Assembly: GCF_000321225.1 (NCBI RefSeq)
Contig: NW_004450585.1
Span: forward strand, 2,552,656 to 2,616,655
Reading direction: 5' to 3'
DNA length: 64,000 nt
Source: Odobenus rosmarus divergens
Lineage: Eukaryota > Chordata > Mammalia > Carnivora > Odobenidae
The translations under genes and the position numbers were made by a program. Every line of letters starts with the position of its first letter. Within the stretch, counting starts at the first letter, position 1. The notes under the pieces were generated by a model. That model saw nothing but the letters and a program-made list of their open reading frames with translations. It did no database searches and was not told the DNA's origin. Below are positions 1 to 12,654 of the stretch, in pieces.

Positions 1-881
1 TGGAGTTTAAAAAGAAACAATAAATTTTCAGGCTTTGTACCTGTTTGTTCTACCACTTAAGGGAGGTTGTGGACTTATGAATTTAAGCCAAATGGATATT
101 GATCAACTGACATCCTATTTTGTATAAAACAAGAGCCTGGTTTCAAAAGGAGTCTAAAAGGCAGTTGAAAACTTGCCTAAAATGTTAAATATTGAGACTA
201 TGAAATAATTCAGGAGGAATGATTGGCTTCTTTTTGATATTCTATGTGCTGAAGTACAACTCCTTAAAAGATTAAGACTCCTTTTCCCTGACTTCAAAAT
301 ACATTTTGAAAATACACGTATTTTTAAATTCCTTTTCTTTTCCAATGAGCCTAGACGTTCATCCATTTATTATATGTCAGTTTTAACATTTGGGATGGGG
401 GGTGTGTGTGTGTGCATGCACATGCATGGAACTGTGTTTATTATTCCCCTCAAATATTCTTCTTGTTGAATAGTTCTAGTTATTTTAACTTTTATTAGTG
501 TAGTTATCATTTATACTAAACGAAATTTTTTTTAAATCTTCAGTGAGAGAATTGAGGGTTTTCTAGATAGAGAAGGGGGTAGTATGAGAGGAAATGTTCT
601 CGTGAGGGACTGCTGTAGGCCAAAAACTTTACATGGTTTTTCAGGAAAAATAGAAAAGATGCTTTTGATAGCATGCAGGCCTTTTCCTCCTTTTGTGATT
701 GGGTGTTCTGTTAGTATGAATAGGTTACAACTTGTATATATGATTTGATGTGATGCAAATTTTTGGCAGTGTTCTAATAATTTGGGAGAGGGAGCACATG
801 AGTATGTTTCATGGAAAACTGTATTTCCAGTTTTTATTTGAGAAATCAAATAGTTATGTTGCTCACTAAAAGTGATCCATC

Positions 882-1087
882 GGGGCGCCTGGGTGGCTCA
901 GTCGTTAAGCGTCTGCCTTCGGGCTCAGGTCATGATCCCAGGGTCCTGGGATTCAGCCCCGCATTGGGTTCTCTGCTCAGCAGGAAGCCTGCTTTTCTCC
1001 CTCTCCCACTCCCTCTGCTTGTGCTCCCTCTCTCGCTGTGTCTCTCTCTGTCAAATAAATAAAATCTTAAAAAAATAATAATAAAAT
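882..1087 (+). repeat. CanSINE (tRNA-Lys SINE), full length
   Basis: The head ggggcgcctgggtggctcag contains the tRNA-derived promoter A box, and a CT-rich body, AATAAA signals and an A-rich tail follow. A perfect 14-bp target duplication, aaaagtgatccatc, lies at 868-881 and 1088-1101, so this is a young insertion. Chance open frames run through it and are not genes. Confidence 0.95.
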
Positions 1088-1589
1088 AAAAGTGATCCAT
1101 CTACCAGTTTTGGTTGCTTCAGAGAAAGCATAAGCACCTCTAAGGGAAAGTAGTGTATTTTGAGAATATATAAAATGTTAAAGATTTCTTTCTGTTATTA
1201 AATATTTTATTTCTCTTTCAACTGAGATTTTACGTGTATACTATGAATTATTATTTTGATCTTATTTACTATTTACTAGGCTTGAATTTTGCAAAACATA
1301 TATGTTTACTATAGGCTTTCCATATTACATATTTTATAAGTTCATGCAGTTATATAAACTACTCACTTTATTAACTTGGAAATGTTTGTGCACTTTTTTT
1401 GTATTTTTCTAAAAACAGAGGTTATCTACCTAACTTTTCATATATAGGAATTAATATTTGGGTCATTTAGTTTCCAACTAGTTCTATTACATACACATGA
1501 ATTCTCCTTACATAAGTATAAAATAATTTTGAAATATTTTAAGGGAAAACTTATGTTTTCCCTTAAAATGTGTCCAAATGTCAGCTTTA

Positions 1590-1740
1590 TTAGTAGAATG
1601 AGGGTAATAGCACATACTGTACTAGGTTTTTTTGAGGATTAAATGTAATAATTATATAAAGTTGTTGGCACAGTGGCTGGCATATCATTAGGTGTTCAAT
1701 AAATGTTAGAAGTTGCTATTACTGTCATTACTATTATTTT
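1590..1740 (+). repeat. MIR SINE fragment
   Basis: The stretch contains the MIR 3' core order: a 'gaggattaaatg' motif, then 'gtgccTGGCAcat'-like text and 'gttcaataaatgttag' followed by an ATT-rich tail. It is diverged, as expected for an ancient mammalian repeat. Confidence 0.8.
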
Positions 1741-1786
1741 CAAAAGAACCCATAATCATTTCTTTGTGCTATACTTTAAGCCTGGC

Positions 1787-1790
<4 letters not shown>

Positions 1791-1820
<30 letters not shown>
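1791..1820 (+). repeat. (TG)15 microsatellite
   Basis: Fifteen uninterrupted TG units follow 'cctggcaacg'. An L2-like 3' tail (cattcagtaaacg...gaatgtgtgaatgaatc) follows to about 1915. Confidence 0.95.
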
Positions 1821-1823
<3 letters not shown>

Positions 1824-2239
1824 ACTTATCTTGGATAGTTCTTAACTCATTCCTAATATTGTACCTTGAACATAGTGGCCGTTCAGTAAACGCTTTTGAA
1901 TGTGTGAATGAATCAGATCATTTTAAAAACAAAGTCCAGATAATAGGGAACACAAACATTGTCTCACAATTCTAGAGCTGTTGGAAATTGTGATCCTGTA
2001 AATCTGAGATGCTAAGGATCTGCTGTAGAAAAAGAAACGTAATTTTTTAAGATAGAAATGTAATATATAAGTATGTCTTTCTTTTCTCTATATACCCAGT
2101 TGATTGAATTTTTTTAATGTTTTATTTAGATCTCTTTTATATCATTCCTTCTTTATTCTCCCTACCATTTCCTACATTTTTAGACCATTATTAATGTTTG
2201 CCTACTCTCCCTGCCTCTGGCACCTTCCCTCTTCAGACC

Positions 2240-3530
2240 ATCTTTTTTTTTAAACAAGTTTATTGAGATATATTACTTATCATATAATTCACGTATTGGC
2301 CAGCTTTATTAAGATATAATTCGCATACCATACAATTAATGGTCTTAGGGGTGCCTGGGTGGCTCAGTCATTGGGCGTCTGCCTTCGGCTCAGGTCATGA
2401 TCTCAGGGTCCTGGGATCAAGCCCCGCATCAGGCTCTTTGCTCAGCAGGAAGCCTGCTTCTCCCTCTCCCACTCTCCCTGCTTGTGTTCCCTCTCTCCCG
2501 GTGTCTCTCTCTGTCGAATAAATAAATAAAATCTTTTGAAAAAAAAGTTAATGGTTTTAGTATATTCATAGAGTTGTATAGTCATTACCACAGTTTTAGA
2601 ACAATTTGTCACCTCAAAAGGAAGCACTATACCCAGTAGCAGTAACTCTCCATTTTCCCCCTACTCAACCCCCATTCCCTAGCAACCATTAATCTGTACA
2701 TCTCTAGAGATTTGCTTATTCTGGACCTTTCATATAAATGGAACCATCCAACACATAATCTTTGTAATAATGATTTTAAGGTATATCCATATTGTCACAT
2801 GTATCAGTACCTTATTCCCTTTTATTGCCAAATAATCCATTGTATCCACATTTATTTATCCATTCATCTGTTGATGGACATTGGGTTGTTCCCACTTTTT
2901 GGTTTTTATGGATAATGTTGCTATGAATACTCCTATACAAGTTTTTGTGTGGACATGTTTTTATTTCTCTTGGGTATGAATTTAGGAGTAAAATTACTGG
3001 GTAATATGGTAACTCATTTGAGGAAATACTGAACTGTTTTCCAGTGTACCATTTTACATTCCCTCCTATAGGGTTTAAGGATTGAAATTTCTCCACATCT
3101 GCACCAACACTTGTTGCTAAGTGTCTTTCTGATCAAAGTGATCTTAGTGTTTGTGAGGTAGGATCTCATTGTGGTTTTGATTTGCGTTTCTGGTGGCTAA
3201 TGATGTTGATTATGTATTTTTCATGTGCCTTTTGACTAGTATGTCTTCTTTGGAGAAATAACCTGTTTGGATCCTCTGCCCATTTTTAAATTAGGTTGTC
3301 TTTTTGTTAGTGAATTGTAAAGAATTCTTTATATGTTCTAGATACAAGCCCTTCATCAGATATATGGCTTGCAAATATTTTCTCTCATTCTTGATGATGT
3401 CCTTTGCAGCATAAATTTTTTTTAATTTTAATTAAGTCGTATTTATTTTTTGTCTTTATGTTGCTTGTGCTCATCTCCTATTCTCTTCCACATTTATCTT
3501 CTCAAAGAAAAGTCTACTTACATCATTCTG
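2240..3530 (-). mobile_element. Old L1 (L1M-type) 3' region, antisense, interrupted by a CanSINE
   Basis: On the + strand this reads as the familiar complement of L1M 3' sequence: 'tattctggacctttcatataaatgg', 'ttcatctgttgatggacattgggttgtt', 'gtttttgtgtggacatg', 'ctcattgtggttttgatttgcgttt' and 'ttctttatatgttctagatacaagccc'. These occur in the consensus order, so the copy is nearly collinear over about 1.1 kb. A CanSINE at 2348-2547 is inserted in it. Coding capacity is lost. Confidence 0.85.
2348..2547 (+). repeat. CanSINE inside antisense L1
   Basis: A full head-to-tail SINE is flanked by ttaatggtctta (2336-2347) and ttaatggtttta (2548-2559), a 12-bp duplication with one mismatch. It is younger than the L1 that it splits. 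Confidence 0.93.
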
Positions 3531-4121
3531 TGTTTTAACACCATTAGTGACACTGATATCCTGATAAACACAGAACACTTCACATTCCTTATCATGGTCT
3601 TCAAAGTCTTCCACAGGCTGGCTTTTCTGTGTTTGCAGCTTTTTCTTGTGATTCCCTTTTATTTCATTCAGATGGAACTACTAATTCTGAAGAAATCGCC
3701 AAATCTTGCTTACTTTTGTTTATATTTTCCTGTCAGAACCGGTTGAGGGTTCAGGCCAGAACATGGTAGGACAGCAGAGCCATATCTCAGGACTGAATAA
3801 GCTGAAGGGAGGTGATAAACAACAATAAGGAAAGGGTTAAATCCAGGGAATGAAAGGAATTGTCTAGATCAGAAGTCAGAAATGGTTGGCGCTGGTCACA
3901 GTATGCATTGAGGTGGAGTAGCAGAGTACAGGAAAAGAAAAACAAATTATTTATTTAGAGGGATTTGGGGGAGGGGAAACATGGTTTCAGAAGTTATTAG
4001 TAAGTGGATCAGAACTACAGATGGAATCAGAGAGCATCATTCATGAGCATCGTATATGGGAGAAGCCAGAAGTCCAGGCAGTAGAAGACAGTCTACAACA
4101 ACAAGTTGTATTTTTCTGCTG

Positions 4122-4237
4122 CTTTTTAAAAAAACATACTTATTTAAGTGATCTTCTACACCCAATGTGGGGTTTGAATTCATGACCGTAAGATCAAGAG
4201 TCGTATGCTCTACCAACTGAGACAGCCAGGTGCCCCT
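4122..4237 (-). repeat. Older CanSINE, antisense, diverged
   Basis: The + strand ends in 'ctctaccaactgagacagccaggtgcccc', the complement of the SINE tRNA-like head, and keeps a 'ggggtttgaattcatgacc' B-box-like complement. It lacks the CT-rich domain of the younger copies and is more diverged, so it is probably an older subfamily. Confidence 0.8.
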
Positions 4238-4299
4238 GTGCTTTTCTGCTTCTTAAGGAAGCCCTAGTAGCGTCTGAGAGTTACTACTGTTGTTGCAGC

Positions 4300-4480
4300 A
4301 CAGTGTAAAAAGCAGGGGTTTTAGAGTCAGTAAACCTGGGTTCACATCACCCCTCCTCCACTTACCAACTATGCAAACTTAGGAAATTTTAGGAAGTTAC
4401 TTAACCTTTTGTAAACTTCAGCTGCATCTTTGCAAAATTAATACATTACAGGATTTCTGTGAACATTTGCTTAAATCTCT
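4300..4480 (+). repeat. MIR SINE
   Basis: The MIR order is visible: 'ttagagtcagtaaacctgggttcacatc', 'cacttaccaactatg', 'ttacttaaccttttgtaaacttcagctgcatctttgcaaaattaat', then 'gaacatttgc'. Confidence 0.85.
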
Positions 4481-4889
4481 GCTGTCCATACACACTAACT
4501 CTATGTGACAATTTAAGTCAGTGAATATAATATGAAAAATTCAGCTCCTCCATCACACTAGGAGGTCACACTAGCAAGTCCTCAGTGGCTATACATATAA
4601 CTAACGCGGCTACTATAGTGGACAGCGCTGACTTTGATGCTGCACCTATTCAGAACATGGACCATAATAATCTCCCAGTACATGTTTGTTTTATTTACCT
4701 TTTCTTTTTGTGTGAATGGTATTATCTTTTCCAGCAAGCTTCTCTTGAAATGTATGCTTGTCCATGTGTCCCTAAGCTTGAATAATTTCTCTCCCCTTTG
4801 AACTTCTTAACATGTTATCTCTAATACCCTTTAGTGCTTTCTACTTTGTGCTGTAATTATTTTTAACAGAGGATATATACTCATTAAAC

Positions 4890-5010
4890 AAATTATTCAA
4901 GAAATCCAACTAATGTTTATGAGTGCCCGCTATGGTAGCAGACATTATTACAGGCACTTGGGGTACATCAGCAAATGACTTAAATGCACATGTATGGCAG
5001 CATGTACTCA
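4890..5010 (-). repeat. L2 3'-end fragment, antisense (probable)
   Basis: The + strand 'gtttatgagtgcccgctatg...aggcacttggggtacatcagcaaatgac' resembles the complement of the L2 3' end (tttattgagcacctactatg, ggcactggggatac). It is short and diverged. The flanking stretch to about 5935 shows nothing I can assign. Confidence 0.55.
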
Positions 5011-5948
5011 TGTATTTATTACGTGAAAGACTGGGAGAATAGAGAGAACGGTACTTGGGTAAGTGTTTATGGAAACCATCACCTTTTTTTTTTTCATATT
5101 TTACTATTTTAGTCATTCAGCATTATTTGATAATGATTTATACTTGGCCCCCGTTTTTACTTGATTATCTAACAATTCTTGTCAGTATCCACTTGAAAGT
5201 AGACAGTGGTAATTGTGCAGCCAGGCTATGGATATAATGCATAGGCTGTATTTCACCTCCATTTTTATTGCTCCCTAAGCACCAGTGGGCAAAAGGGACC
5301 TCCAGGGGGATGTCAAAAGAGTCCATTCTTCTCAGTTAATTGAAAGGGTTTTAGTCTTATTGAAAAATAAAATTTGTGTCTATGGTAGCTAAAATTTTGG
5401 GACCACTTTTATTATTTTATTTTGCCAATTCAGTAGTTATCACCAAGCTGTTCTCCCCCTGAAATATGGAAACAGGTGGTATAAGTGGGCCTTTGAGGTT
5501 TACCTCGCTTTTGAAAATTTTGAGAACTTTCCATTGAGTCTAGGCCCACAGGAACACTTTGAATCTAAAAGTAGATATTATCTGTATTTGGATTCAGTCA
5601 GAAGCAAGGCATTTGGAAGAGGAAACTGAAATAATGGAGTGAGGAAATAATCAAGAAAATAATTTAAGACAATTCCCCAGGATGGAAGATTCCTGGCTGA
5701 AAGGGCCTATTGAGTGACCCCAGCACAACATAAAAAAAAATACTCATAGCAAAGCACATCTGTGTGAAATTCAGAATGCTGGGTGCAAAGAAAAGGTCCC
5801 CAAGTTTCCGTGACTTCTTAGTCTTACCCACCTTCCTTAATCTTCTATTTTTTGTATTTGCTGTGTCTTGTAATCTCCAGTTACAGTCTAGGTCAGATTT
5901 AATATTTAACTTCAAGTACCAAGAATTATAAAATTAAAGAAAAATAAG

Positions 5949-6136
5949 GGGTGGCTCAGTCGGTTAAGCATCTGCCTTCAGCTCAGGTCATGATCCTGGA
6001 GTCCCGGGATCGAGTCCCACATCGGGCTTCCTGCTCCGTGGGAGACTGCTTCTCCCTCTCCCTCTGACCCCCACTCATGCTCGCTAGCTCTCTCTAGTGC
6101 TTTCTCTCTCAAATAAATAAAATCTTTAAAAATTTT
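5949..6136 (+). repeat. CanSINE, 5' truncated
   Basis: It starts within the head at ggtggctcagtcggttaagc, so about the first ten bases are missing. An almost perfect 17-bp duplication (aaagaaaaataaggggt / aaagaaaagtaaggggt, starting at 5936 and 6137) flanks it. It ends in aataaataaaatctttaaaaa. Confidence 0.92.
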
Positions 6137-6154
6137 AAAGAAAAGTAAGGGGTA

Positions 6155-8730
6155 AATAGAGCTTTATATTAGATTTTTTTCCCCCAAATTATTTCTACTT
6201 TCAAAAAGTAGATGAATGGAGCTTTATGACTTTTCTGATTCATAGTTCTCAAAGTGTAGAGTTCTAAAAATCTGTTCTTCTGGGATGAAACAGTAAACCC
6301 ACCTCTCATAATTAGAAAATGAGGGAAGGTAGAGTGGGAAAGTAACACTGTGAAATAAACTGTGATGAAGAATATTGGGATAAAAGCACAAGGACAAAAG
6401 AAATATGCTCTGCAAAGGAAACATTTCATTCTTTTGAAAGTGGATCAGCTCAGTTGTTTAGGGAATAGAAGTGCCCTGATTATTTTCTGTACCAAGCGCT
6501 GGAACATTTCTCTTTAGCAAATGGTAACAAATCAAAAGATGTTGGGTGAAGCGAAAGCTACTTTCCCCAGTCTTATTTATGTCACTGTGGTTCCTTGTCT
6601 GAACCCCACAGTTCACTGTAGGTAATGAGACCACCCAGATCTTTGAAGCTTTCAAAGAAATTTGGCAGTGAGTTTGTAGGAAGACATTGCTACTGGGCTC
6701 TTCTGTGGTACCTCACAGTGCTCTGTTCTTAAACCAAAGACATGCTGCCATAATAAATGTATCGAAGACTGGTAAATCCCATTCGTGATAGGTTTGCAAA
6801 AGTCAACTCTTTTCCAACTGTGGAATGGGTAAAAATACCTGAAATTGTGATTTCAGTAAGTGGACCCAGTCTAAAAAACGCCATTGTGGCTTTAGGTTAT
6901 AAAAGGGAGGTACTCAGAGAAAGGAAGTAATAATTTAAGCATTTACATCCAATAAATGCAGTACAATAAGCTACCAGACCTGTTTTTTAATGATGTGATG
7001 TATCAGGGAAAGAAAGAAACTGATCTCTTAATTATCCCTTTAATTATTTTTGGATTAATAAGACCTGAGACAGCACTATAAATTGTGGAAAAAGTAGATT
7101 CATTATAGTTTTTAAATATTCTTAGCTATCCTCACCATCTTCTGGTAATTATCCTAAAGTTATTTTCCTTAAGATGTGTTTCTTAGAACATGTCAGAGTA
7201 CATTTTTGTTTTATGATATGAATTTACTTTTGCCACCATCTGGACTATAAAGAACAGTTCCTAACCTTTCTCCATCTACCTTGTGGAGAAGGGTGAGTAA
7301 TTGCTCTGCTTCAAAATTTATTTATATTTTAACAAAATTGAGAACAAATATAAGGAGTGAAACTAGCATTTGGAACTCTTAATTTCAATTGTTTCTTCTT
7401 TACCTTACAAGATATATATTTTTCTCTCTTTAGGGTAGCTCTTGTCAGATTTAAGGCTTATTTAAAATGAAAAGAAAGCTGGAGCAATTTTCTTTATTCC
7501 ATTTCAGTCTCCTAAGGCCTATTTCCCCCTGGTGAGCTCATAGCAACAGGGGGGTTTAAGGGAATTCAGCTTTCTGCAAATTAATGTCTCACATCATGAA
7601 AATTCGGGACTTTTTTTTTTTTTTTTAATCTTGAAAAGTAATACAGTGAGTGCGAGTATTATTTCTTGCCAGCGGGTGGAAGATGAATGATTTTGTCACA
7701 GTTTTACTGCTTGATGAGCAGTGTCCTGAGGGTCAGGCTTAAGTCTGTGTCACTATGCCGCTCATTACTCTTGAGCTAAATAAGGGCTGATTGGATCTAA
7801 ATTGCCTAGCACATGGGCCACAGATGAGCTCAGTGAGCAGGGGATGACCTGCTATTCAGTCTGGGAGTAACCCCGGTGTGCAAATGCAGCATTAGAACAC
7901 CGTGGGAGAACGAGAGGCTACCGGCGGCTGCCAGCAAAAGAAATCGAAATGTAAAAACTCTTTGATGCTGTGATGTTAGAATTTGAAATGTAGGAAGTGA
8001 CAGGTTGATGGTACTTATCAGCTTTGGCTGGATTAGAGAACAGTGTCATCTTGCTTATATAATGACAGAAGAATGAAGCCCGCAACTAACTACTGTGCAG
8101 AGTAGAGCCTCTGCAGTTGCCACAGGCAGTCATTGCTGCCTCCTACTGGCAGTTTTCCTGGAAACCAGGAAGAAAAGAGGCTCCTCTGAATTTGATTTCC
8201 AGGATTGGGGACTCTTTGGTGGTGAAAAGCTGCCAGTGGTAGAATGCAAAGAAAAGGGTATTTTAGAGCATACTAAATAAATAGTAAGTTGCTTAAAAAA
8301 AACACCATTATTGGGAAATTGGTTGTTCCAGAATTTTCTAGTTAACCAAGAGTTAATCCATTTATCAAGGGAATCTACCCAGGGCAAGAAACCCCAGTGT
8401 ACTCTTCCTGGCACAGTGTTCTTTCAGAGGACCACAGTTGGGCTGGTTGATCTCTCAATTATGTATTTTTATCAATAACAGCACTTTACTAACAACTAAT
8501 CTTCAAAATCTAACAACAGACTACCAACCACAGTGTTGGCACAGTTTGAAAGATACCTGATAAAAATACAAAGTGAAGACCGCCCCTGATTACGTAGCTT
8601 ATGCTGCATAAATCTCCCCCTTCGGGGTTGAGGAGGAAGGAACAAGCTTCTCCCATAAGTCAGTTGATTTAAAAAAACAAAACCCGGCAAAACCCTGTAA
8701 GATCTCTTTTGCTTCATTTTATTCCTGCAG
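6155..8730. other. Repeat-poor intronic block
   Basis: I recognise no repeat or exon here beyond a T tract near 7611-7626. The part from about 7480 to 8110 has higher sequence complexity and balanced composition and is discussed as a possible conserved non-coding element. The open frames in it have no recognisable protein similarity. Confidence 0.5.
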
Positions 8731-8739
8731 TTGTAATTT

Positions 8740-9170
8740 TTTAAAAAATGAATATTAGGCTATTATATGTTTGTGATACAAAGCTTAGAAAATGCAGAGA
8801 AGTTTTTTTAAAAGTTACTTATCTCACCATGCTGAGAGAACTACTGTTGATATCGTTATATCCTTCCAGATTTTTCCGATGCATATACATTTTTTAAACT
8901 AAAAATGGGGTTAAATACTGTGCAGTGACTTGCTTTTTTATGCTCCATGTATCATCGATTGCTTTCCATATCAGTGACATCCACAAAATTATTTTTGGTG
9001 GTTTCATAATATTCCATTGTGTGGACATATAGTAGTTTACCCAGCCATTTCTTATTGGTGAAAATTTATACTGTTTTGAATTTTTTACCATTATATACAA
9101 AGCTGTGATGAATATCCTTTATGTGTATCTTGGCAGGGTTCTTGGGTATTACTCTATAATTAATTAAACA
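8740..9170 (-). mobile_element. L1M-type 3' fragment, antisense
   Basis: The + strand reads 'tatccttccagatttttccgatgcatat', 'gctttccatatcagtgacatcc', 'cataatattccattgtgtggacatatag' and 'acaaagctgtgatgaatatccttt', the order found in antisense old L1 3' sequence. A further piece with 'gggaaccactcttaaccct' around 9520-9640 may belong to the same element type. It is diverged and has no coding capacity. Confidence 0.7.
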
Positions 9171-10124
9171 CTTCCTACAGAAACAAATTTTTAACTAGTA
9201 GAAAACCTGAAACAAGAAAAATCAACTTTTTTCCCCCAGTAGAACAAAACTGTAGTTCTATATGTTGAAAACATATCGATAGAAAGCTTTTAGAGTTTGG
9301 GGTTAAATGACAGGGCTAACTAACTTTCATCTCCCAGATTTAAAAAAAGAATTTTCCTGCATTTGTCAGTATAGGTTTCCTACTATTTCCTATACGTGTC
9401 CTCCCCCTTTTTTACTATTAATATCAAATCTAAAATAAAGTTTTCATTATAAATCTAAAGCATTTGAAGCCCCTACAGAGATAGTTTGTAATGCCTCTTT
9501 TTTATTTTTTTATTATTAAAATCCGTGTATCCTGTAAAGAATATAAATGATACAGAATCGTGTCCTGTGGAAAATAAAAGTCATTCCCTTCCTAACCCTT
9601 GCTGCCACAAAGGGAACCACTCTTAACCCTTCAGAGGATATTCTTCTCGACTCTTAAACTGTTGCTTCTCCTTTTATGCACACTGCCTCTTTTACCACTT
9701 CCTTTAATTTAAGGTGGGAATTATACCTTAGAAATTTCTGCAACTTCAGTTTTTGATGAAAGAGGTATCAAAGACATCTCTCTATGCACACTCACACATA
9801 CACACCCTGAATAAGGCTGCGGAGTATCTTGTATAGTAGACCTTACTTTGTTTAACCCCAGTGAATATTTAGGAACTACACATGATTTTAAGTTAGCTTG
9901 GCTCTTGCCCCTATATAATTTTTCCAAGATCTTGTTTGAAAATTTGGGTGGTTCAGTTTATTTAGCCAGGATATTCACTGTAGTTCAATTTTGTGAGTTT
10001 TTAACACATCCAGCATCAAAACCAGCAGAGCAAACCTCCACATAAGTTATTTAATATGTGCGAATCATATATGGAATAATTAATATCTTTTGTTTGTAGT
10101 AAAAAAGTTACTATATTTTTCAAA

Positions 10125-10345
10125 AGGTTGCAAGCATGAATTTTAATCCTGCCTTTGCCATTTTTTTTCATTTTAATCTTCAACAAGTCATGTAATTTCT
10201 TTGAACCTCAATTTTTCTAATCTGTAAAATGTGCATAATAATAGATATTGAAGAGCTGGTTTGAAGAATAAGAGATATTATTTATCTCAAGTGTCTAACA
10301 GAGTACCTAATAATGATTACTTTTGTTATCATTACTGCTTGTCCA
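10125..10345 (+). repeat. MIR SINE
   Basis: The sequence shows 'aatcctgcctttgcc', 'caagtcatgtaatttctttgaacctcaatttttctaatctgtaaaatgtgcataataatag' and 'agtacctaataatgattac', the standard MIR order. Confidence 0.87.
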
Positions 10346-10589
10346 TCGATTTCATAGAAGTGAAGCGAACAAATGTGTATTACAAGTAAGTTTCCCACTC
10401 TAAAAAATTTTTAGAGCTTCACTCTCAATCAGCTCAGTGGTATTCTATGAAAAGAATACAACTTATACTTGCAATAAAAGCATAGATTACTTTCTTAGTC
10501 ATGTTTCTCCCCCACATACACCTTTTTTTTTCTTACGACTTAAAGAATTTTGGCTGTATTGAATTTGTGCCTGTGCAAGAAATGACTGC

Positions 10590-10800
10590 CTTTTTCTGTC
10601 AGTCCACCTTTACTGAGTGCCCAGCAAGGACCTGCTAGGACGGACTTCGTGCTGGTGTTGTGGGAAACGAGATGCAAAAAATCAGATCCTTGCCCTCAAG
10701 TGCCCCACGGTATAGTAAGGCAGATATGCAAACAAATAAATACACTGATCAACAGACAGATGTTGAAGAGCCTCTTCTTAAAACTCTTCTACATTGCTTA
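10590..10800 (-). repeat. L2 3' fragment, antisense
   Basis: The + strand 'ctttactgagtgcccagcaag', 'gatccttgccctcaagtgcc' and 'aaacaaataaatacactgatc' is the complement of the L2 3' end as commonly seen in mammals. Confidence 0.65.
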
Positions 10801-11059
10801 CAGAATTTTCTCTGAGATTGCCCTTTACGAAATAAAGTATATGGCATAAGTCATTTACACGCTTTGCCACATCGCTGATTGGCGGCAGATATATTAGAAG
10901 GGAGGTAAGTCTTTGGTAGCTTGTGCTTATGTAGATAGCAGTTCAAAAGCTTTTAAAGTTTTTTCTGACATCTTTGATCTATTTCTGCTATCAATAATAA
11001 AAATAATAACTTAGCCACTTATAAATGTATGTGAAGCCTTTAGTGATTTGTTAATCACA

Positions 11060-11240
11060 GCATTATATCATTGATGTATTTTTCTACATTTCTTCCTCCT
11101 GACACCTATTTTTCTTCTATTCCCATTCTCTGAAACCTTAATGTTCCTTTTGTTCCCCACTTTTTTAATGTGTGTGCCCTAAAATATAAACCTGTGAACT
11201 TTTTGAGGGCAGTGTACTTTGATAATTTAAAGTGACAAAA
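11060..11240 (+). repeat. L2 3' fragment (probable)
   Basis: A pyrimidine-rich stretch leads to 'aaaatataaacctgtgaactttttgagggcagtg', resembling the L2 motif 'aatgtaagctccatgagggcaggg'. The similarity is limited. Confidence 0.5.
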
Positions 11241-11952
11241 TAGTAAACAAAACCAACATGTAGTATTGCATTGTACCTTTTTAAAAGTTTACGTAAAAAC
11301 CATCGTACCAGAGATGCTACATACAGTTGTGCCTCTTGCTTTTTTCTTTTAGTTTTATGCCAGAGAACATGTGCTTTAGGGAAATGAAGGATTTACCAAG
11401 AACAATAAATTTTTTGGGTTCAGGAAATGGAGAATTCAGCACAGAATAGTGAAGGTACAGAAGACAGTCATACACCTGGGCCAGGCAACCACCATTCCAG
11501 ACTGAAATAGAATGATGACGAGCTGTGGGAGGAAGGCCTCCAGGAAAAAGTATGGAAAGAAAAATGATTTTTCTAGTTCCGGAGGAGAGTAAAGCAATTT
11601 CATTATACGATGACTTTTTCCTTGAAGAGCCTACAATCCCAATGGGAATTGTTCTAATGACCTCTCACTAAGTAACCTTGTTTGCCTTTTAATATTAATT
11701 TGCCATAGCAAATTATATATGAAACATACCAACTTTATGAACCTCATGTATGTTTCAAATATATTGAAACTTGCATTTTACATTTCTATTTGGATGTCTA
11801 GAAGTAAAAGAGTTTTATGTATATAAGTGCCATAATCTTTAAAACAATGTTACGTGTGTATATATGTACGTGTATACACACACACACTTAACAGTAGGTT
11901 TTAGTTTTGGTTTGGTTTCCTAGGAGGAATCCTGATGTAATTCAGCATTTTT

Positions 11953-12137
11953 TTTTAAGATTTTTTTATTTATTTTTTTATTAGAGAAAGAGTACAAGCA
12001 GGGAGAGCGGCAGGGACAGGGAGAAGCAGGCTCCCCGCTCAGCAGGGATCCCGACGTGGGGCTCGATCCCAGGACCCCGGGATCATGACCCGAGCCAAAG
12101 GCAGACGCTTAACCATCTGAGCCACCCAGGCACCCCC
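11953..12137 (-). repeat. CanSINE, antisense
   Basis: It runs from a T-rich tail complement (tttttaagattttttt) through gagaaagagtacaagcagg to the head complement ctgagccacccaggcacccc. The target duplication cagcatttttttt lies at about 11943 and 12138. Confidence 0.95.
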
Positions 12138-12654
12138 AGCATTTTTTTTATTAATACTTTCTGTGTCTTAGGACTGTCCTAGTAAGTATGTATAAGTATG
12201 CACTTAGCATATGGTATAGACTCTGAATTTTTATATTTCTGCATTCTTTTCTAAATTCTAAAAGGCCTGGATTATTAGTTTGATCCAATGTATGTATGGA
12301 ATTTCTTATATTCTGAAGACCATTCATGTAAAATGGTAAGTGGTCTCCAAAATACAAGAAATTTCACATCTTGGGTCAAACTTATGGTCCATCCTTTTCA
12401 GAATTACATTACAGTGGAGGTTTTGTGATAAGATATAATCGTATCTAATTTCCCAGAAGCCAAGTGCATTTTGCCTAATGTAGAGATATTAAACATGGTT
12501 CAATCTTTCCATTATTTCCTTATGGACTGATATAGTCATGTCTTATCTTTTGGAATGCTGTTCTGCATTTACCATTTAGCGTAGTACTACTAGTAGGCAC
12601 TAAGAGCTCATTTCATTTAAATATATAAACTTTTTTAAAACTTTGGGCAGATGA

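Noticed and set aside
872..1078. Overlapping open frames with VAQSLSVCLRAQ- or GSVVKRLPSG-type translations
   Set aside because: They are translations of a CanSINE. The same frames recur at 2339, 16700, 19217, 52159 and 52721 for the same reason.
7920..7935. A CpG-containing patch (ccggcggctgcc) and the patch at 32360 (ggcggcggcgg), considered as promoter CpG islands
   Set aside because: Each is only tens of bases long in AT-rich surroundings, far below island length, with no TATA or exon context.
11850..11890. Alternating tgtgtatatatgtacgtgtatacacac considered as a regulatory Z-DNA site
   Set aside because: It is a short degraded microsatellite; nothing else supports a function.
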